DNA from: Paenibacillus glycanilyticus NBRC 16618
GTDB lineage: Bacteria; Bacillota; Bacilli; Paenibacillales; Paenibacillaceae
Reading direction: 5' to 3'
Length of the DNA: 57,445 nt
Assembly: GCF_004000805.1 (NCBI RefSeq)
Contig: NZ_BILY01000044.1
Coordinates: 1 to 57,445, forward strand
A program made the position numbers and the translations under genes. A model generated the notes under the pieces. It was not told where the DNA came from, did no database searches, and worked only from the letters and a program-made list of their open reading frames with translations. Shown here piece after piece: positions 16,054 through 24,408 of this stretch; the first letter of the stretch is position 1; each line of letters starts with the position of its first letter.

Positions 16054-17202
16054 CTATGAACGTTGTGTGAACGGTTCTGGCCGCTCGCTAGTTCTTCCAA
16101 AATGATGCAAAATCGCCTGAACAATACGCGCGGAAGCTTGTCCGTCGCCGTAAGGATTGGCAGATTTGCTCATTTTTTCGTACAAGGCCGCGTCGTTCAG
16201 AAGAGCGCGCGCACGGTTGTATACCGTGTCTTCATCCGTTCCGACCAGTTCAAGCGTCCCGGCTTCGATTCCTTCCGGACGTTCCGTTGTGTCCCGCAGC
16301 ACCAGAGTAGGCACGCCGAACGACGGCGCTTCTTCCTGCAGGCCGCCGGAATCGGTCATAATCATATACGCATGAGGATAGAAATTATGGAATTCGAAAA
16401 CATCAAGCGGTTCGATTAATTGAATACGCGGATGATTGCCAAGAATTTCGTTAGCCGGCTCTCTTACCGCCGGGTTTGGGTGAACGGCATAAACGATTGC
16501 CACGTCTTCATGCTCGTCTGCAATCCGTTTAACCGCGCGGAAAATGTTGCGGTGCGGCTCGCCAAGCGCTTCGCGGCGGTGCGCCGTCATCAGAATCATG
16601 CGCTTGCCCTTCGCCCACTCGATGACCGGATGGGAGAACGACGGGTCAACCGTATATTGGAAGACATCCGTTGCGGTATTGCCCGTTACGTAAATCGACG
16701 CTTCCGACTTGTTCTCCTTGCGCAGGTTGCCAGCAGACCATTCCGTAGGGGCGAAATGCACATCCGACAGAACGCCCGCCAGCTGGCGGTTCATTTCTTC
16801 CGGATACGGGGACAGCTTGTTCCACGTACGAAGACCGGCTTCGACGTGGCCGACCTGAATTTGCTTCAGGAAGGACGCATAGCTCGCGAGGAACGTCGTC
16901 TGCGTATCGCCATGCACAAGCACGATATCCGGCTTCGCTTCCGCGAGAATAGGGTCCAGGCCCTCCAGAACGCGTACGGTTGTCTCGGTCAACGTCTGGC
17001 GGTCCTTCATGACATTCAGGTCGTAGTTCGGCTGAATCTCGAAGAAATCAAGCACCTGGTCGAGCATTTGGCGGTGCTGCGCCGTAACGCAGACGATCGA
17101 TTCGATCTGATCGGCATGCTTGTTCAATTCCAGTACAAGCGGAGCCATCTTTACGGCTTCCGGACGGGTACCAAAAATCGTCATTACTTTCAGTTTAGAC
17201 AA
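16054..17202 (-). CDS. mnaA: UDP-N-acetylglucosamine 2-epimerase (non-hydrolysing)
   Basis: The 382-residue enzyme interconverts UDP-GlcNAc and UDP-ManNAc, the sugar donor for teichoic acid linkage units and other surface polymers. Family motifs are clear: GTRPEAVKMAPLVLEL at the N-terminus, VHGDTQTTFLASYASF, HVEAGLRT, and the allosteric/active-site region MTDSGGLQEEAPSFGVPTLV. The start is a TTG at 17202 with TAGGAG upstream; an ATG at 17184 would lose the first strand of the fold. The gene lies between upp and atp as mnaA does in Bacillus subtilis. Confidence 0.95.
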   Translation of the reverse strand: MSKLKVMTIFGTRPEAVKMAPLVLELNKHADQIESIVCVTAQHRQMLDQVLDFFEIQPNYDLNVMKDRQTLTETTVRVLEGLDPILAEAKPDIVLVHGDTQTTFLASYASFLKQIQVGHVEAGLRTWNKLSPYPEEMNRQLAGVLSDVHFAPTEWSAGNLRKENKSEASIYVTGNTATDVFQYTVDPSFSHPVIEWAKGKRMILMTAHRREALGEPHRNIFRAVKRIADEHEDVAIVYAVHPNPAVREPANEILGNHPRIQLIEPLDVFEFHNFYPHAYMIMTDSGGLQEEAPSFGVPTLVLRDTTERPEGIEAGTLELVGTDEDTVYNRARALLNDAALYEKMSKSANPYGDGQASARIVQAILHHFGRTSERPEPFTQRS

Positions 17203-17217
17203 AACGACTCACTCCTA

Positions 17218-17335
17218 AAATGAATGGTGACTTAAAGAGCTCAATTAGAGCGATTTGCGACATTCATTCTTCGTAAGCATACGCTTTAAATGAATGGTGA
17301 CTTAAAGAGCTCAATTAGAGCGATTTGCGACATTC
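17218..17335. repeat. Two 48-bp direct repeats, members of a dispersed hairpin family
   Basis: The sequences 17218-17265 and 17288-17335 are identical and 70 bp apart. Each contains a hairpin bounded by GAATG and CATTC with an inner GCTC/GAGC stem. The first copy is followed by a tail, ATTCTTCGTAAGCATACGC, that resembles the tails of copies near 22060 and 26379. The repeats fill almost the whole gap between upp and mnaA. Confidence 0.9.
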
Positions 17336-17338
17336 TTA

Positions 17339-17968
17339 TTAATTCGTACCGAACAGACGGTCGCCGGCATCGCCGAGACCCGGCACGATGTAGCCCTTCT
17401 CGTTCAAAGCATCGTCGAGGGCGGCAAGGTAAATATCGATTTCAGGATGCGCATCCTGTACCGCCTTGACTCCTTCAGGAGCAGCGATCAGGCACATCAG
17501 CTTGATCTGGTCGCAGCCGCGCTTCTTCAGCGAGTTGATCGCCGCAATCGCCGAACCGCCCGTAGCCAGCATCGGATCGATAACGATCAGCTGACGGTTA
17601 GCCGCATCCGTAGGCAGGTTAATGTAGTATTCGGTTGGCTGGAGTGTTTCGTGGTCGCGGACAAGTCCGATATGACCAACTTTTGCGGCCGGAATCAGCT
17701 TAAGCATCCCTTCAACCATACCAAGTCCCGCACGCAGAATCGGGATAAGCCCCAGCATGCGTCCGGACACCACTTTCGCTTCCGTCGTTGCGACAGGCGT
17801 CTCCACCGTAATGGTATCAAGAGGTACGTCTCTTGTAATTTCGTAAGCCATCAGAGTGGCTACCTCGTCCACCAGTTCACGAAAGTCCTTCGTATTGGTA
17901 TCTTTGTTTCTAATAAAGGTCAGCTTATGCTGAATCAATGGATGGTCGCATATAACCACTTTGCTCAT
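17339..17968 (-). CDS. upp: Uracil phosphoribosyltransferase
   Basis: Upp, 209 residues, salvages uracil by converting it with PRPP to UMP. The PRPP-binding loop VIDPMLATGGSAIAAI is present, as is the C-terminal uracil-binding GYIVPGLGDAGDR. The N-terminus KVVICDHPLIQHKLTFIRNK is typical of the family. The ATG at 17968 follows AGGAGGAATTACG. In Bacillus subtilis upp follows glyA directly; here a complete opp operon lies between them. Confidence 0.97.
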   Translation of the reverse strand: MSKVVICDHPLIQHKLTFIRNKDTNTKDFRELVDEVATLMAYEITRDVPLDTITVETPVATTEAKVVSGRMLGLIPILRAGLGMVEGMLKLIPAAKVGHIGLVRDHETLQPTEYYINLPTDAANRQLIVIDPMLATGGSAIAAINSLKKRGCDQIKLMCLIAAPEGVKAVQDAHPEIDIYLAALDDALNEKGYIVPGLGDAGDRLFGTN

Positions 17969-18093
17969 GGAGCGTAATTCCTCCTGTGTGAATAAGTTAT
18001 CCCTATAGTCTTGGACACAATCCCGTTTATTATATCATTCCGCCCCCTGCGATGCATCCAGAGTTTTATGGCTATATAACGACGGTTTGTCTA

Positions 18094-18132
18094 CAAAAAA
18101 GGACGAAACAGATGTAATCTCTGCTTCGTCCT
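18094..18132 (-). terminator. Terminator of the opp operon
   Basis: GGACGAAGCAG pairs with CTGTTTCGTCC (one mismatch or G-U pair) around an 8-10-base loop and is followed on the minus strand by TTTTTTG. It lies six bases after the oppF stop. Confidence 0.92.
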
Positions 18133-18138
18133 GTAAAA

Positions 18139-19101
18139 TTATACCGATGCGTAGTGACAAGAAGCAAAATGCCCCTTTTTCACTTCGACAAGCTTAGGTT
18201 CAACGGTTTTGCATTTATCCGTCGCCATCGGGCAGCGAGTATGGAACTGGCAGCCTGCAGGCGGATTAATCGGGCTCGGCAGATCGCCGGCGAGTACGAT
18301 ACGCTCGCGGGTAGCTTCAATTTCCGGATCCGGAATCGGATTGGCGGACAGAAGAGCACGCGTGTACGGATGCGCAGGGCTGCTATACAGCTCGCTGCTT
18401 TCCGCAAGCTCAACGATTTTGCCGAGATACATAACCGCAACGCGGTCGCTGATATGCTTAACCATCGACAGATCATGGGCAATAAACAGATAAGTCAGGC
18501 CCATTTTCCGCTGCAAATCCTGCATTAGGTTCACGACCTGAGCCTGGATCGACACGTCGAGCGCGGAGATCGGCTCGTCCGCGATAATAAACTTCGGATC
18601 AACCGCAAGAGCGCGGGCGATACCGATCCGCTGGCGTTGGCCGCCGGAGAACTCGTGCGGATAACGGGTAGCATGGTCAGGATTCAGACCAACCAGATCC
18701 AGCAGATCCTCAACCTTGCGCTTGCGCTCGGCGCGGCTTCCCGCCAGCCCGTGGATATCAAGCGCTTCGCCGATAACGTCGGTAATGGTCATCCGCGGAT
18801 TCAGCGACGCATAAGGATCCTGGAAGATCATCTGCATATCGCGGCGCATTTGCTTCAGCTTGGCGCCTTTCATCTTGTAGATGTCCTCGCCGTTAAACGT
18901 AACGTTGCCGCTCGTAGGCTCGTACAAACGCAGAATCGTACGGCCGGCCGTGGACTTGCCGCAGCCGGATTCGCCAACGACGCCAACGGTCTCGCCTTTG
19001 GCAATGGAGAAGTCGATCTCGTTGACCGCCTTCAGAATATTCCCTCCGCCCAAGTTAAAGAACTTGCGCAGATTGCTAACTTTTACTAACGGCTCGCTCA
19101 T
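18139..19101 (-). CDS. oppF: Oligopeptide ABC transporter ATP-binding protein OppF
   Basis: This 320-residue ATPase is one of the two that power the oligopeptide importer. Walker A GESGCGKST, signature FSGGQRQRIGIA, Walker B FIIADEPISALD and the C-terminal oligopeptide/dipeptide transporter extension with the cysteine-rich CQFHTRCPMATDKC motif are all present; in this family that extension can bind an iron-sulfur cluster. The start was placed at ATG 19101 after GGGAGGTGTCCGT, trimming 17 residues of the longer frame; there the ATG overlaps the oppD stop by four bases (ATGA). It is the last gene of the operon. Confidence 0.96.
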   Translation of the reverse strand: MSEPLVKVSNLRKFFNLGGGNILKAVNEIDFSIAKGETVGVVGESGCGKSTAGRTILRLYEPTSGNVTFNGEDIYKMKGAKLKQMRRDMQMIFQDPYASLNPRMTITDVIGEALDIHGLAGSRAERKRKVEDLLDLVGLNPDHATRYPHEFSGGQRQRIGIARALAVDPKFIIADEPISALDVSIQAQVVNLMQDLQRKMGLTYLFIAHDLSMVKHISDRVAVMYLGKIVELAESSELYSSPAHPYTRALLSANPIPDPEIEATRERIVLAGDLPSPINPPAGCQFHTRCPMATDKCKTVEPKLVEVKKGHFASCHYASV

Positions 19102-20105
19102 ACGGACACCTCCCGTTTCGCAGGCTTCGCGTAAGGATGCGCCATCCAGCATGCCGATTTATGCGATTCATTGCCGTCAACCGGCAGAAGCTCCGGATCA
19201 TTGTCGACGCAGACGCGCATCGCTTCGTCGCAGCGCGCGCAGAAGCTGCAGCCTACCGGCGGCTTGATGAGATCCGGCGGAGTACCGAAGATCGGAATCA
19301 GCGGCTCGTCTTTTTTCTGGTCCAGACGAGGCACGGAACGAAGCAGGCCTTTAGTATAAGGATGCTTCGGATTTTTGAAAATCTCCCACTTGGTTCCGGT
19401 TTCTACCACTTTACCTGCATACATAACGATAACGCGGTCGCAAATATCCGCAACGACGCCAAGGTCATGCGTAATCAGGATAATGGAAGTCCCCATGCGC
19501 TCCTGAAGGTCCTTCATCACGCGCAGAATCTGCGCCTGGATCGTTACGTCGAGCGCCGTAGTCGGCTCATCGGCAATAAGAAGCGAAGGATTGCAAGCGA
19601 GCGCGATAGCGATCATCGCACGCTGGCGCATACCGCCGGAGAACTCGTGCGGGTATTGGTTAAACCGTGCCGCCGGGTTCGGAATGCCTACGAGACTCAG
19701 CATCTCTACCGCACGGGCGCGGGCAGCCGAAGAGCTCATGCCCTGGTGCTTAATCAGACCTTCCGTAATTTGACGGCCGATGGTCAGCGTCGGGTTAAGC
19801 GAGGTCATCGGATCCTGGAAGATCATGCCCATCTCTTTGCCGCGGATGCTTTCCATTTCTTTCGGCGTCTTGGACAAGATCTCTTGTCCCTTGAACATAA
19901 TCGAACCGCTGGTCATCGCAGGCGGGCTTGGAATAAGGCGCATCAGCGTTTGCGCCGTTACGGACTTACCGCAGCCGGACTCACCAACGATCGCCACGGC
20001 TTCGCCTTTATTTATATGAAAGTTAACGCCTCGTACCGCTTGTACGGTACCGCCGCGAACTTTGAAATTAACACGAAGATCATTCACTTCGAGCAAACGT
20101 TCCAT
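19098..20105 (-). CDS. oppD: Oligopeptide ABC transporter ATP-binding protein OppD
   Basis: The 335-residue OppD pairs with OppF to energise peptide import. It shows Walker A GESGCGKSV, signature FSGGMRQRAMIA, Walker B LLIADEPTTALD, and the C-terminal cysteine motif CSFCARCDEAMRVC typical of the oligopeptide branch. The ATG at 20105 follows AGGAGGTGCAACT. It is 11 bases downstream of oppC and overlaps oppF by four bases. Confidence 0.97.
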   Translation of the reverse strand: MERLLEVNDLRVNFKVRGGTVQAVRGVNFHINKGEAVAIVGESGCGKSVTAQTLMRLIPSPPAMTSGSIMFKGQEILSKTPKEMESIRGKEMGMIFQDPMTSLNPTLTIGRQITEGLIKHQGMSSSAARARAVEMLSLVGIPNPAARFNQYPHEFSGGMRQRAMIAIALACNPSLLIADEPTTALDVTIQAQILRVMKDLQERMGTSIILITHDLGVVADICDRVIVMYAGKVVETGTKWEIFKNPKHPYTKGLLRSVPRLDQKKDEPLIPIFGTPPDLIKPPVGCSFCARCDEAMRVCVDNDPELLPVDGNESHKSACWMAHPYAKPAKREVSV

Positions 20106-20116
20106 AGTTGCACCTC

Positions 20117-21055
20117 CTACTTTTTCATCTTCGGATCAAGTGCGTCACGCAGACCATCACCGAAAATATTAAAGCAAAGCATGGTCAAGCTGAGCAAAAT
20201 TGCCGGGTACAGCATACGCCATGGATATACAGTCATCGCCTTGATGGCGTCATTAATCAAAGTACCGAGTGACGCGGCCGGCGATTGAACGCCAAGACCA
20301 AGGAAGCTGAGGAATGCTTCTGCGAAGATCGCATTCGGAACCGTCATCGTGATGGTAACGATAATCGGGCCCATCGCATTCGGGATAAGATGTTTGAACA
20401 TGATTCGAACAGGGTTTGCACCGAGTGCACGCGCGGCAAGAACATACTCTTGATTTTTGAGCTGCATGATTTGACCGCGAACGATCCAGGCCATGTTGAT
20501 CCAGCCCGTAATACTTAAAGCGACGATAATGGTGAACATGCTTGGTTCCATAACGACAATAAGCAGGATAACGACAAGCAAGCTCGGGATCGAATATAAA
20601 ATTTCGCAAATACGGTTAAGAATTTCATCGACTTTGCCGCCGAAGTAACCCATGATACTGCCCATAATAACGCCAACGATCAAATCGACAATCGCTGCGT
20701 AAATACCTACCTGAAGCGAAATGCCCGCACCCATCCATGTTCTTGCGAACATATCGCGGCCAAGGCCGTCCGTACCGAACCAGTGATCGCCGGATGGCGC
20801 CTGGTTGGTTGCCTTCAGATCGTTTGTAGAGAAATCATTGCCCGTAAATTGATGAGCGATGGTCTGGCCGAAGATTGCCATCAGGACGATAAGGGCTAAT
20901 ATCCAAAGGCTGATCATCGCCATACGATTGGATTTCAGACGAAACCAGGCGTCTTTCCAAGCGGAAATGCTTTCACGGACAACCGTCTCCGGCTGCTTCT
21001 CGTCATGGCTCAGCTTTTCGAAATCGTTAGGCTGCAGCACAGCTTGTTCCTTCAT
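20117..21055 (-). CDS. oppC: Oligopeptide ABC transporter permease OppC
   Basis: OppC, 312 residues, has a cytoplasmic N-terminal tail with the conserved SISAWKDAWFRLKSNRMAM, six membrane helices and the DppC/OppC-type EAA loop (EYVLAARALGANPVRIMFKH, followed by LIPN), which docks on OppD/OppF. It forms the channel together with OppB. The ATG at 21055 lies three bases after the oppB stop, so translation of the two is coupled. Confidence 0.97.
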   Translation of the reverse strand: MKEQAVLQPNDFEKLSHDEKQPETVVRESISAWKDAWFRLKSNRMAMISLWILALIVLMAIFGQTIAHQFTGNDFSTNDLKATNQAPSGDHWFGTDGLGRDMFARTWMGAGISLQVGIYAAIVDLIVGVIMGSIMGYFGGKVDEILNRICEILYSIPSLLVVILLIVVMEPSMFTIIVALSITGWINMAWIVRGQIMQLKNQEYVLAARALGANPVRIMFKHLIPNAMGPIIVTITMTVPNAIFAEAFLSFLGLGVQSPAASLGTLINDAIKAMTVYPWRMLYPAILLSLTMLCFNIFGDGLRDALDPKMKK

Positions 21056-21058
21056 CGA

Positions 21059-21991
21059 TTAGCCCCCCTTCCTGCTGGTCATTTTAATACGCGGATCCAC
21101 GAATCCGTAAGCAATATCGGTAAGGAAACGCGCCAGCATCAGAATGACGGCATAGAACAGCGTGAGTCCCATAATAAGCGTATAGTCACGGTTGGTAATA
21201 CTGTTGACGAAGAACTTGCCAAGACCGCCGATACCGAAAATTTGTTCAATGACAACGGAACCGGTAATGATGTTTGCCGTCATTGGACCGATGTAGGTAA
21301 CAACCGGCAAAATGGCATTGCGCAAAGCGTGGCGAACGAGAATCACGCGGCCGGACAAGCCTTTGGCGCGTGCTGTTTTCATATAGTCGGCGCTAAGCAC
21401 TTCCAGCATGCTGGAGCGAACAAGTCGCGCAATAAACGCGGCCGGCAGGAAAGACAAAGCAATGACCGGCATAATAAAGTCCGTCGGGTCATTCAATCCG
21501 GCTACGTCGAACCAGCGCAATTTGACGCCAAATACATACTGCAAGAATGGAGCGACAACGAAACTCGGTATCGATACACCAAGTACTGCCAGCAAAATCG
21601 TAAAGCCGTCAAGAAACTTGCGGTGGTTAAGCGCAGCAATCAGACCGAACAAAACGCCGGCTGCAATCGCCAAAATAATGGCGAAGATACCGATTTGGAG
21701 CGAGTAGATAAAACCTGTCTTAATAATATCAACTACAGTAACGTACTGTTGTTTCATGGACATCCCGAGATTAAAGTGAATCAGGTTGTTCAAATAATGC
21801 AAATATTGAACACCCAGAGGATCATTAAGTCCATACGCTTCATTCAAACGCTCTTGAATGGCGGGAGGAATGTTCTTCTCACTTTGGAACGGGTTGCCTG
21901 GAATGGCCTTCATCAGAAAAAAAGTGGCCGAGGCCAGTACAAAGATCGATACGATCATGAACAACAGCTTCTGAAGCACATAGCGGACCAA
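21059..21991 (-). CDS. oppB: Oligopeptide ABC transporter permease OppB
   Basis: OppB, 310 residues, is the partner permease, with six membrane helices and the EAA loop MKTARAKGLSGRVILVRHAL. The start is a TTG at 21991, 11 bases after AGGAGG; an out-of-frame ATG lies between the ribosome site and this TTG, which may lower initiation. The gene is separated from oppA by 262 bp containing two dispersed-repeat hairpins and a terminator-like stem, so it is probably expressed at a lower level than oppA. Confidence 0.95.
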   Translation of the reverse strand: MVRYVLQKLLFMIVSIFVLASATFFLMKAIPGNPFQSEKNIPPAIQERLNEAYGLNDPLGVQYLHYLNNLIHFNLGMSMKQQYVTVVDIIKTGFIYSLQIGIFAIILAIAAGVLFGLIAALNHRKFLDGFTILLAVLGVSIPSFVVAPFLQYVFGVKLRWFDVAGLNDPTDFIMPVIALSFLPAAFIARLVRSSMLEVLSADYMKTARAKGLSGRVILVRHALRNAILPVVTYIGPMTANIITGSVVIEQIFGIGGLGKFFVNSITNRDYTLIMGLTLFYAVILMLARFLTDIAYGFVDPRIKMTSRKGG

Positions 21992-22013
21992 ACGTCATGG
22001 CACCTCCTGAAAA

Positions 22014-22153
22014 GAATGATCACACAAAATGCCATTACCATGGTTATTTGTGATGATTCTTACATCGTAAGCATGGACTTTAAATGAACGATCACCCGAA
22101 TAGCCATTATCAGAGCCATTATGATGATTCATTACTTAGAAAGCATAAGCTTT
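22014..22153. repeat. Two copies of the dispersed hairpin repeat in the oppA-oppB spacer
   Basis: Copy 1 (hairpin 22014-22059, bounded by GAATGATCACA and TGTGATGATTC, with CCAT/ATGG inside) and copy 2 (hairpin 22086-22130, bounded by GAACGATCA and TGATGATTC) are each followed by a similar tail: TTACATCGTAAGCATGGAC at 22060-22078 and ATTACTTAGAAAGCATAAGC at 22131-22150. The same architecture occurs at 17218-17335 and 26308-26399. Confidence 0.88.
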
Positions 22154-22196
22154 CGAAAATTAAAAGGTTTAAACTTCCGAAAGTTAAAAGTGAAAG

Positions 22197-22232
22197 GGGA
22201 TATATGCAGCTATCATAGGCCGCATATATCCC
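22197..22232 (-). terminator. Attenuating hairpin after oppA
   Basis: Perfect 11-bp arms GGGATATATGC/GCATATATCCC enclose a 14-base loop 21 bases after the oppA stop and are followed on the minus strand by CCTTTCACTTTTAA. The U-tract is broken, so partial termination that favours oppA over oppBCDF is likely. Confidence 0.65.
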
Positions 22233-22253
22233 TCAATTCGTGCCGAGCTTTAA

Positions 22254-23900
22254 TTACTTCGCTTCGTAGTATCCGCGGTTGTAATCAATGTCGCCTTTGT
22301 AGTCGATAAAGATGCCTTTGAATCCAGGCTTAATCATATAAACTGTGCTGTAGTAGTAGATCGGCATAATCGCGCGAGTACCAACTACAAGCGATTCAGC
22401 TTTGGACATTGCTTCCATACGTTTAGCTTGATCGTCAGTGCTGTAAGCTTCTTTGATCAGAGCATCGTACTCTTTGTTAGCAAAGCCAGTGTTGTTGTTG
22501 CCGGATTTCGACGAGAACAGGTCGATGAACGTCATTGGATCATCGTAGTCAGCGCCCCAACCGCCGCGCGCCACATCGTAGTTCAGGTGGTTACGGTTGT
22601 CGAGGAATACGCCCCATTCTTGCTTGCTAACTTCGGTTTTGATGCCGAGGTTTTTGCTCCACATTTCAGCAATTGCTTCAGCAACCGCTTGGTGCAGTTC
22701 GTTTGTATTGTAAGTCACTTTAACCGTAGGCATCGCCGTCAGGCCTTCTTCTTTCAGACCTTCAGCAAGCAGTTTTTTCGCTTCTTCAACGTCTTCTTTG
22801 AAGTAGTTGTCCGGATGCTCCGTACGGTAGTCTTCTTTCTCGCCTTTGATACCTGGAGGAACGATACCGTAAGCAGGCTTTTGCTCGCCTTTTGTTACGT
22901 TGTCAACGATATCTTGACGGCTGATTGCCATCGAGAGCGCTTGACGGATTTTTTCGTTATCGTAAGGCTTTTGCGTTGTATTGAACAGGTAGTAGTAGAT
23001 CGATGCGCTGCCTTGGATTTTGAACTCATCCGGATTGTTTTGCTTCAATGTCGGGAATTGTTCGTTAGGGATCAAGCCAGTAGGCATACCCGCATAATCC
23101 AGTTCGCCTGTTTGGTACATGCTCAGCTCTGTATTCGAGTCGTTAACTTCAGAGAAGACAACCTTGGAGAGCTTGATATCGTCTTTTGCATAGTAGTTGT
23201 CGTTCTTAGCGATCGTAATGGAGTTGTTCTTTTTCCACTCGCTCATTTTGAACGGACCGTTGGATACCAGAGTCGAAACGTCAGTTGCCCATTGCTCGTT
23301 TTCTTTAACCGATTTGTGAACCGGATAGAAAACAGTGAAGGACATCAGACCAAGGAAATAAGGAGTTGGCGAGTTCAGCTCTACTTGCAGCGTGTGGTCG
23401 TCAACCGCTTTAACACCTACATCGTCAGCCGTTACGCCGTCAGCGGCAGTGTTGTAAGCTTCCGCATTCTTGATGTAGTACAGCTGGTAAGCATAAGCAG
23501 ACGCTGCTGGCTTCAGGTTAGGATCGAGGGCACGCTTCCAAGCGTATTCGAAGTCACCTGCAGTTACCGGGTCACCGTTGCTCCATTTCGCGTCATCGCG
23601 AATGGTGAACGTGTAAGTCTTGCCGTCGTCGGAGATTTTCCACTCTTTAGCGACAGCTGGTTCAACTTCGCCCTTCTCGTTCTTACGAGTCAGACCTTCA
23701 AACAAACCGTTTACAACAGTTGCGGACACTTGGTCTTGTACCTGAGCCGGGTCAAGGGACGGCGGTTCAGTTGCAAGGTTCATGCGGAACACAGAGCCTT
23801 CGCTGCTTCCGGACTCTTGCTTAGGTGTACAGCCGACAGCTACGAGAGCCAGTGCAAGCAGTACGGAAATCATGGTAAAGCCATACTTCTTCTTCGACAT
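22254..23900 (-). CDS. oppA: Oligopeptide-binding lipoprotein OppA
   Basis: The 548-residue protein is the extracellular peptide receptor of the importer, anchored as a lipoprotein: the signal peptide ends in the lipobox LVAVGC (Cys24). The family 5 solute-binding fold is shown by NGLFEGLTRKNEKGEVEPAV, the typical AKEWKISDDGKTYTFTIRDD and NRNHLNYDVARGGWGADYDD. Such proteins bind short peptides with little side-chain preference and feed nutrition and peptide signalling. The ATG at 23900 follows GGGAGGAAGTAAA. It is first in the operon and is separated from the permeases by a hairpin. Confidence 0.97.
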   Translation of the reverse strand: MSKKKYGFTMISVLLALALVAVGCTPKQESGSSEGSVFRMNLATEPPSLDPAQVQDQVSATVVNGLFEGLTRKNEKGEVEPAVAKEWKISDDGKTYTFTIRDDAKWSNGDPVTAGDFEYAWKRALDPNLKPAASAYAYQLYYIKNAEAYNTAADGVTADDVGVKAVDDHTLQVELNSPTPYFLGLMSFTVFYPVHKSVKENEQWATDVSTLVSNGPFKMSEWKKNNSITIAKNDNYYAKDDIKLSKVVFSEVNDSNTELSMYQTGELDYAGMPTGLIPNEQFPTLKQNNPDEFKIQGSASIYYYLFNTTQKPYDNEKIRQALSMAISRQDIVDNVTKGEQKPAYGIVPPGIKGEKEDYRTEHPDNYFKEDVEEAKKLLAEGLKEEGLTAMPTVKVTYNTNELHQAVAEAIAEMWSKNLGIKTEVSKQEWGVFLDNRNHLNYDVARGGWGADYDDPMTFIDLFSSKSGNNNTGFANKEYDALIKEAYSTDDQAKRMEAMSKAESLVVGTRAIMPIYYYSTVYMIKPGFKGIFIDYKGDIDYNRGYYEAK

Positions 23901-23978
23901 TTTACTTCCTCCCCTGGATCTTCTCCTCTTGCTTGCTATTGTAATAATTTGACATTACATAATTAAACAATGCGAGAA

Positions 23979-24020
23979 ATAATACGAAACATTGAATAAT
24001 TATCAATGAACATATGTTCA
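23979..24020 (-). promoter_or_regulatory. Promoter of the opp operon with upstream palindrome
   Basis: On the minus strand TTGATA (24001-24006) and TATTAT (23979-23984) are 16 bases apart, about 80 bases before the oppA ATG. Immediately upstream of the -35 lies a perfect 14-bp palindrome, TGAACATATGTTCA (24007-24020), whose core GAAC-ATAT-GTTC fits the Bacillus LexA/DinR box. Confidence 0.6.
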
Positions 24021-24341
24021 ATCGCCCTGTTTTACAAATGTTCAGACCAAATTAGTACAAAAGTAATGTTAATTAATATACCATAAACAAATATACATAA
24101 TTTATATTGATTTGTCACGCCCCAGAAATTACATTTCTGAAATTGTCGAATTTTGACGAGATATGTAGTTTCGTGGAACCCGCTTATATATCATGCTGCA
24201 TTCGCTTTAACTTAATTCATAACACCAAGGCGAAACGGCCATCGCGCTCCAAATGCTCCCCTTTCAAATCATAGAGAACGATTAAACAACGAACAATTCC
24301 ATTACTTCTATATCTGCGTAGCGAAATGACTATATCTAAAT
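24021..24341. other. AT-rich region between glyA terminator and opp promoter
   Basis: No gene is visible. A small palindrome CAGAAAT-TAC-ATTTCTG lies at 24123-24139, and the overlapping minus-strand sequence at 24131-24145 matches the CodY box at 11 of 15 positions by my count. The rest is unstructured AT-rich DNA. Confidence 0.5.
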
Positions 24342-24396
24342 AAAAAAGAGGCCGTTCCCAAGCGGTCGATTGGACCTTTGGGAACAGCCTCTTTTG
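24342..24396 (-). terminator. Terminator of glyA
   Basis: AAAAGAGGCTGTTCCCAA pairs with TTGGGAACGGCCTCTTTT with one G-U position, and the 3' arm runs into TTTTTTATTT on the minus strand. It lies about 12 bases after the glyA stop. Confidence 0.93.
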
Positions 24397-24408
24397 CAAA
24401 GATAGCTA

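Noticed and set aside
22428..23966. 512-codon plus-strand frame opposite oppA
   Set aside because: The oppA reading is supported by lipobox, ribosome site and family motifs; the antisense frame has none.
24217..24399. 60-codon minus-strand frame after glyA
   Set aside because: Its start lies inside the glyA terminator stem.
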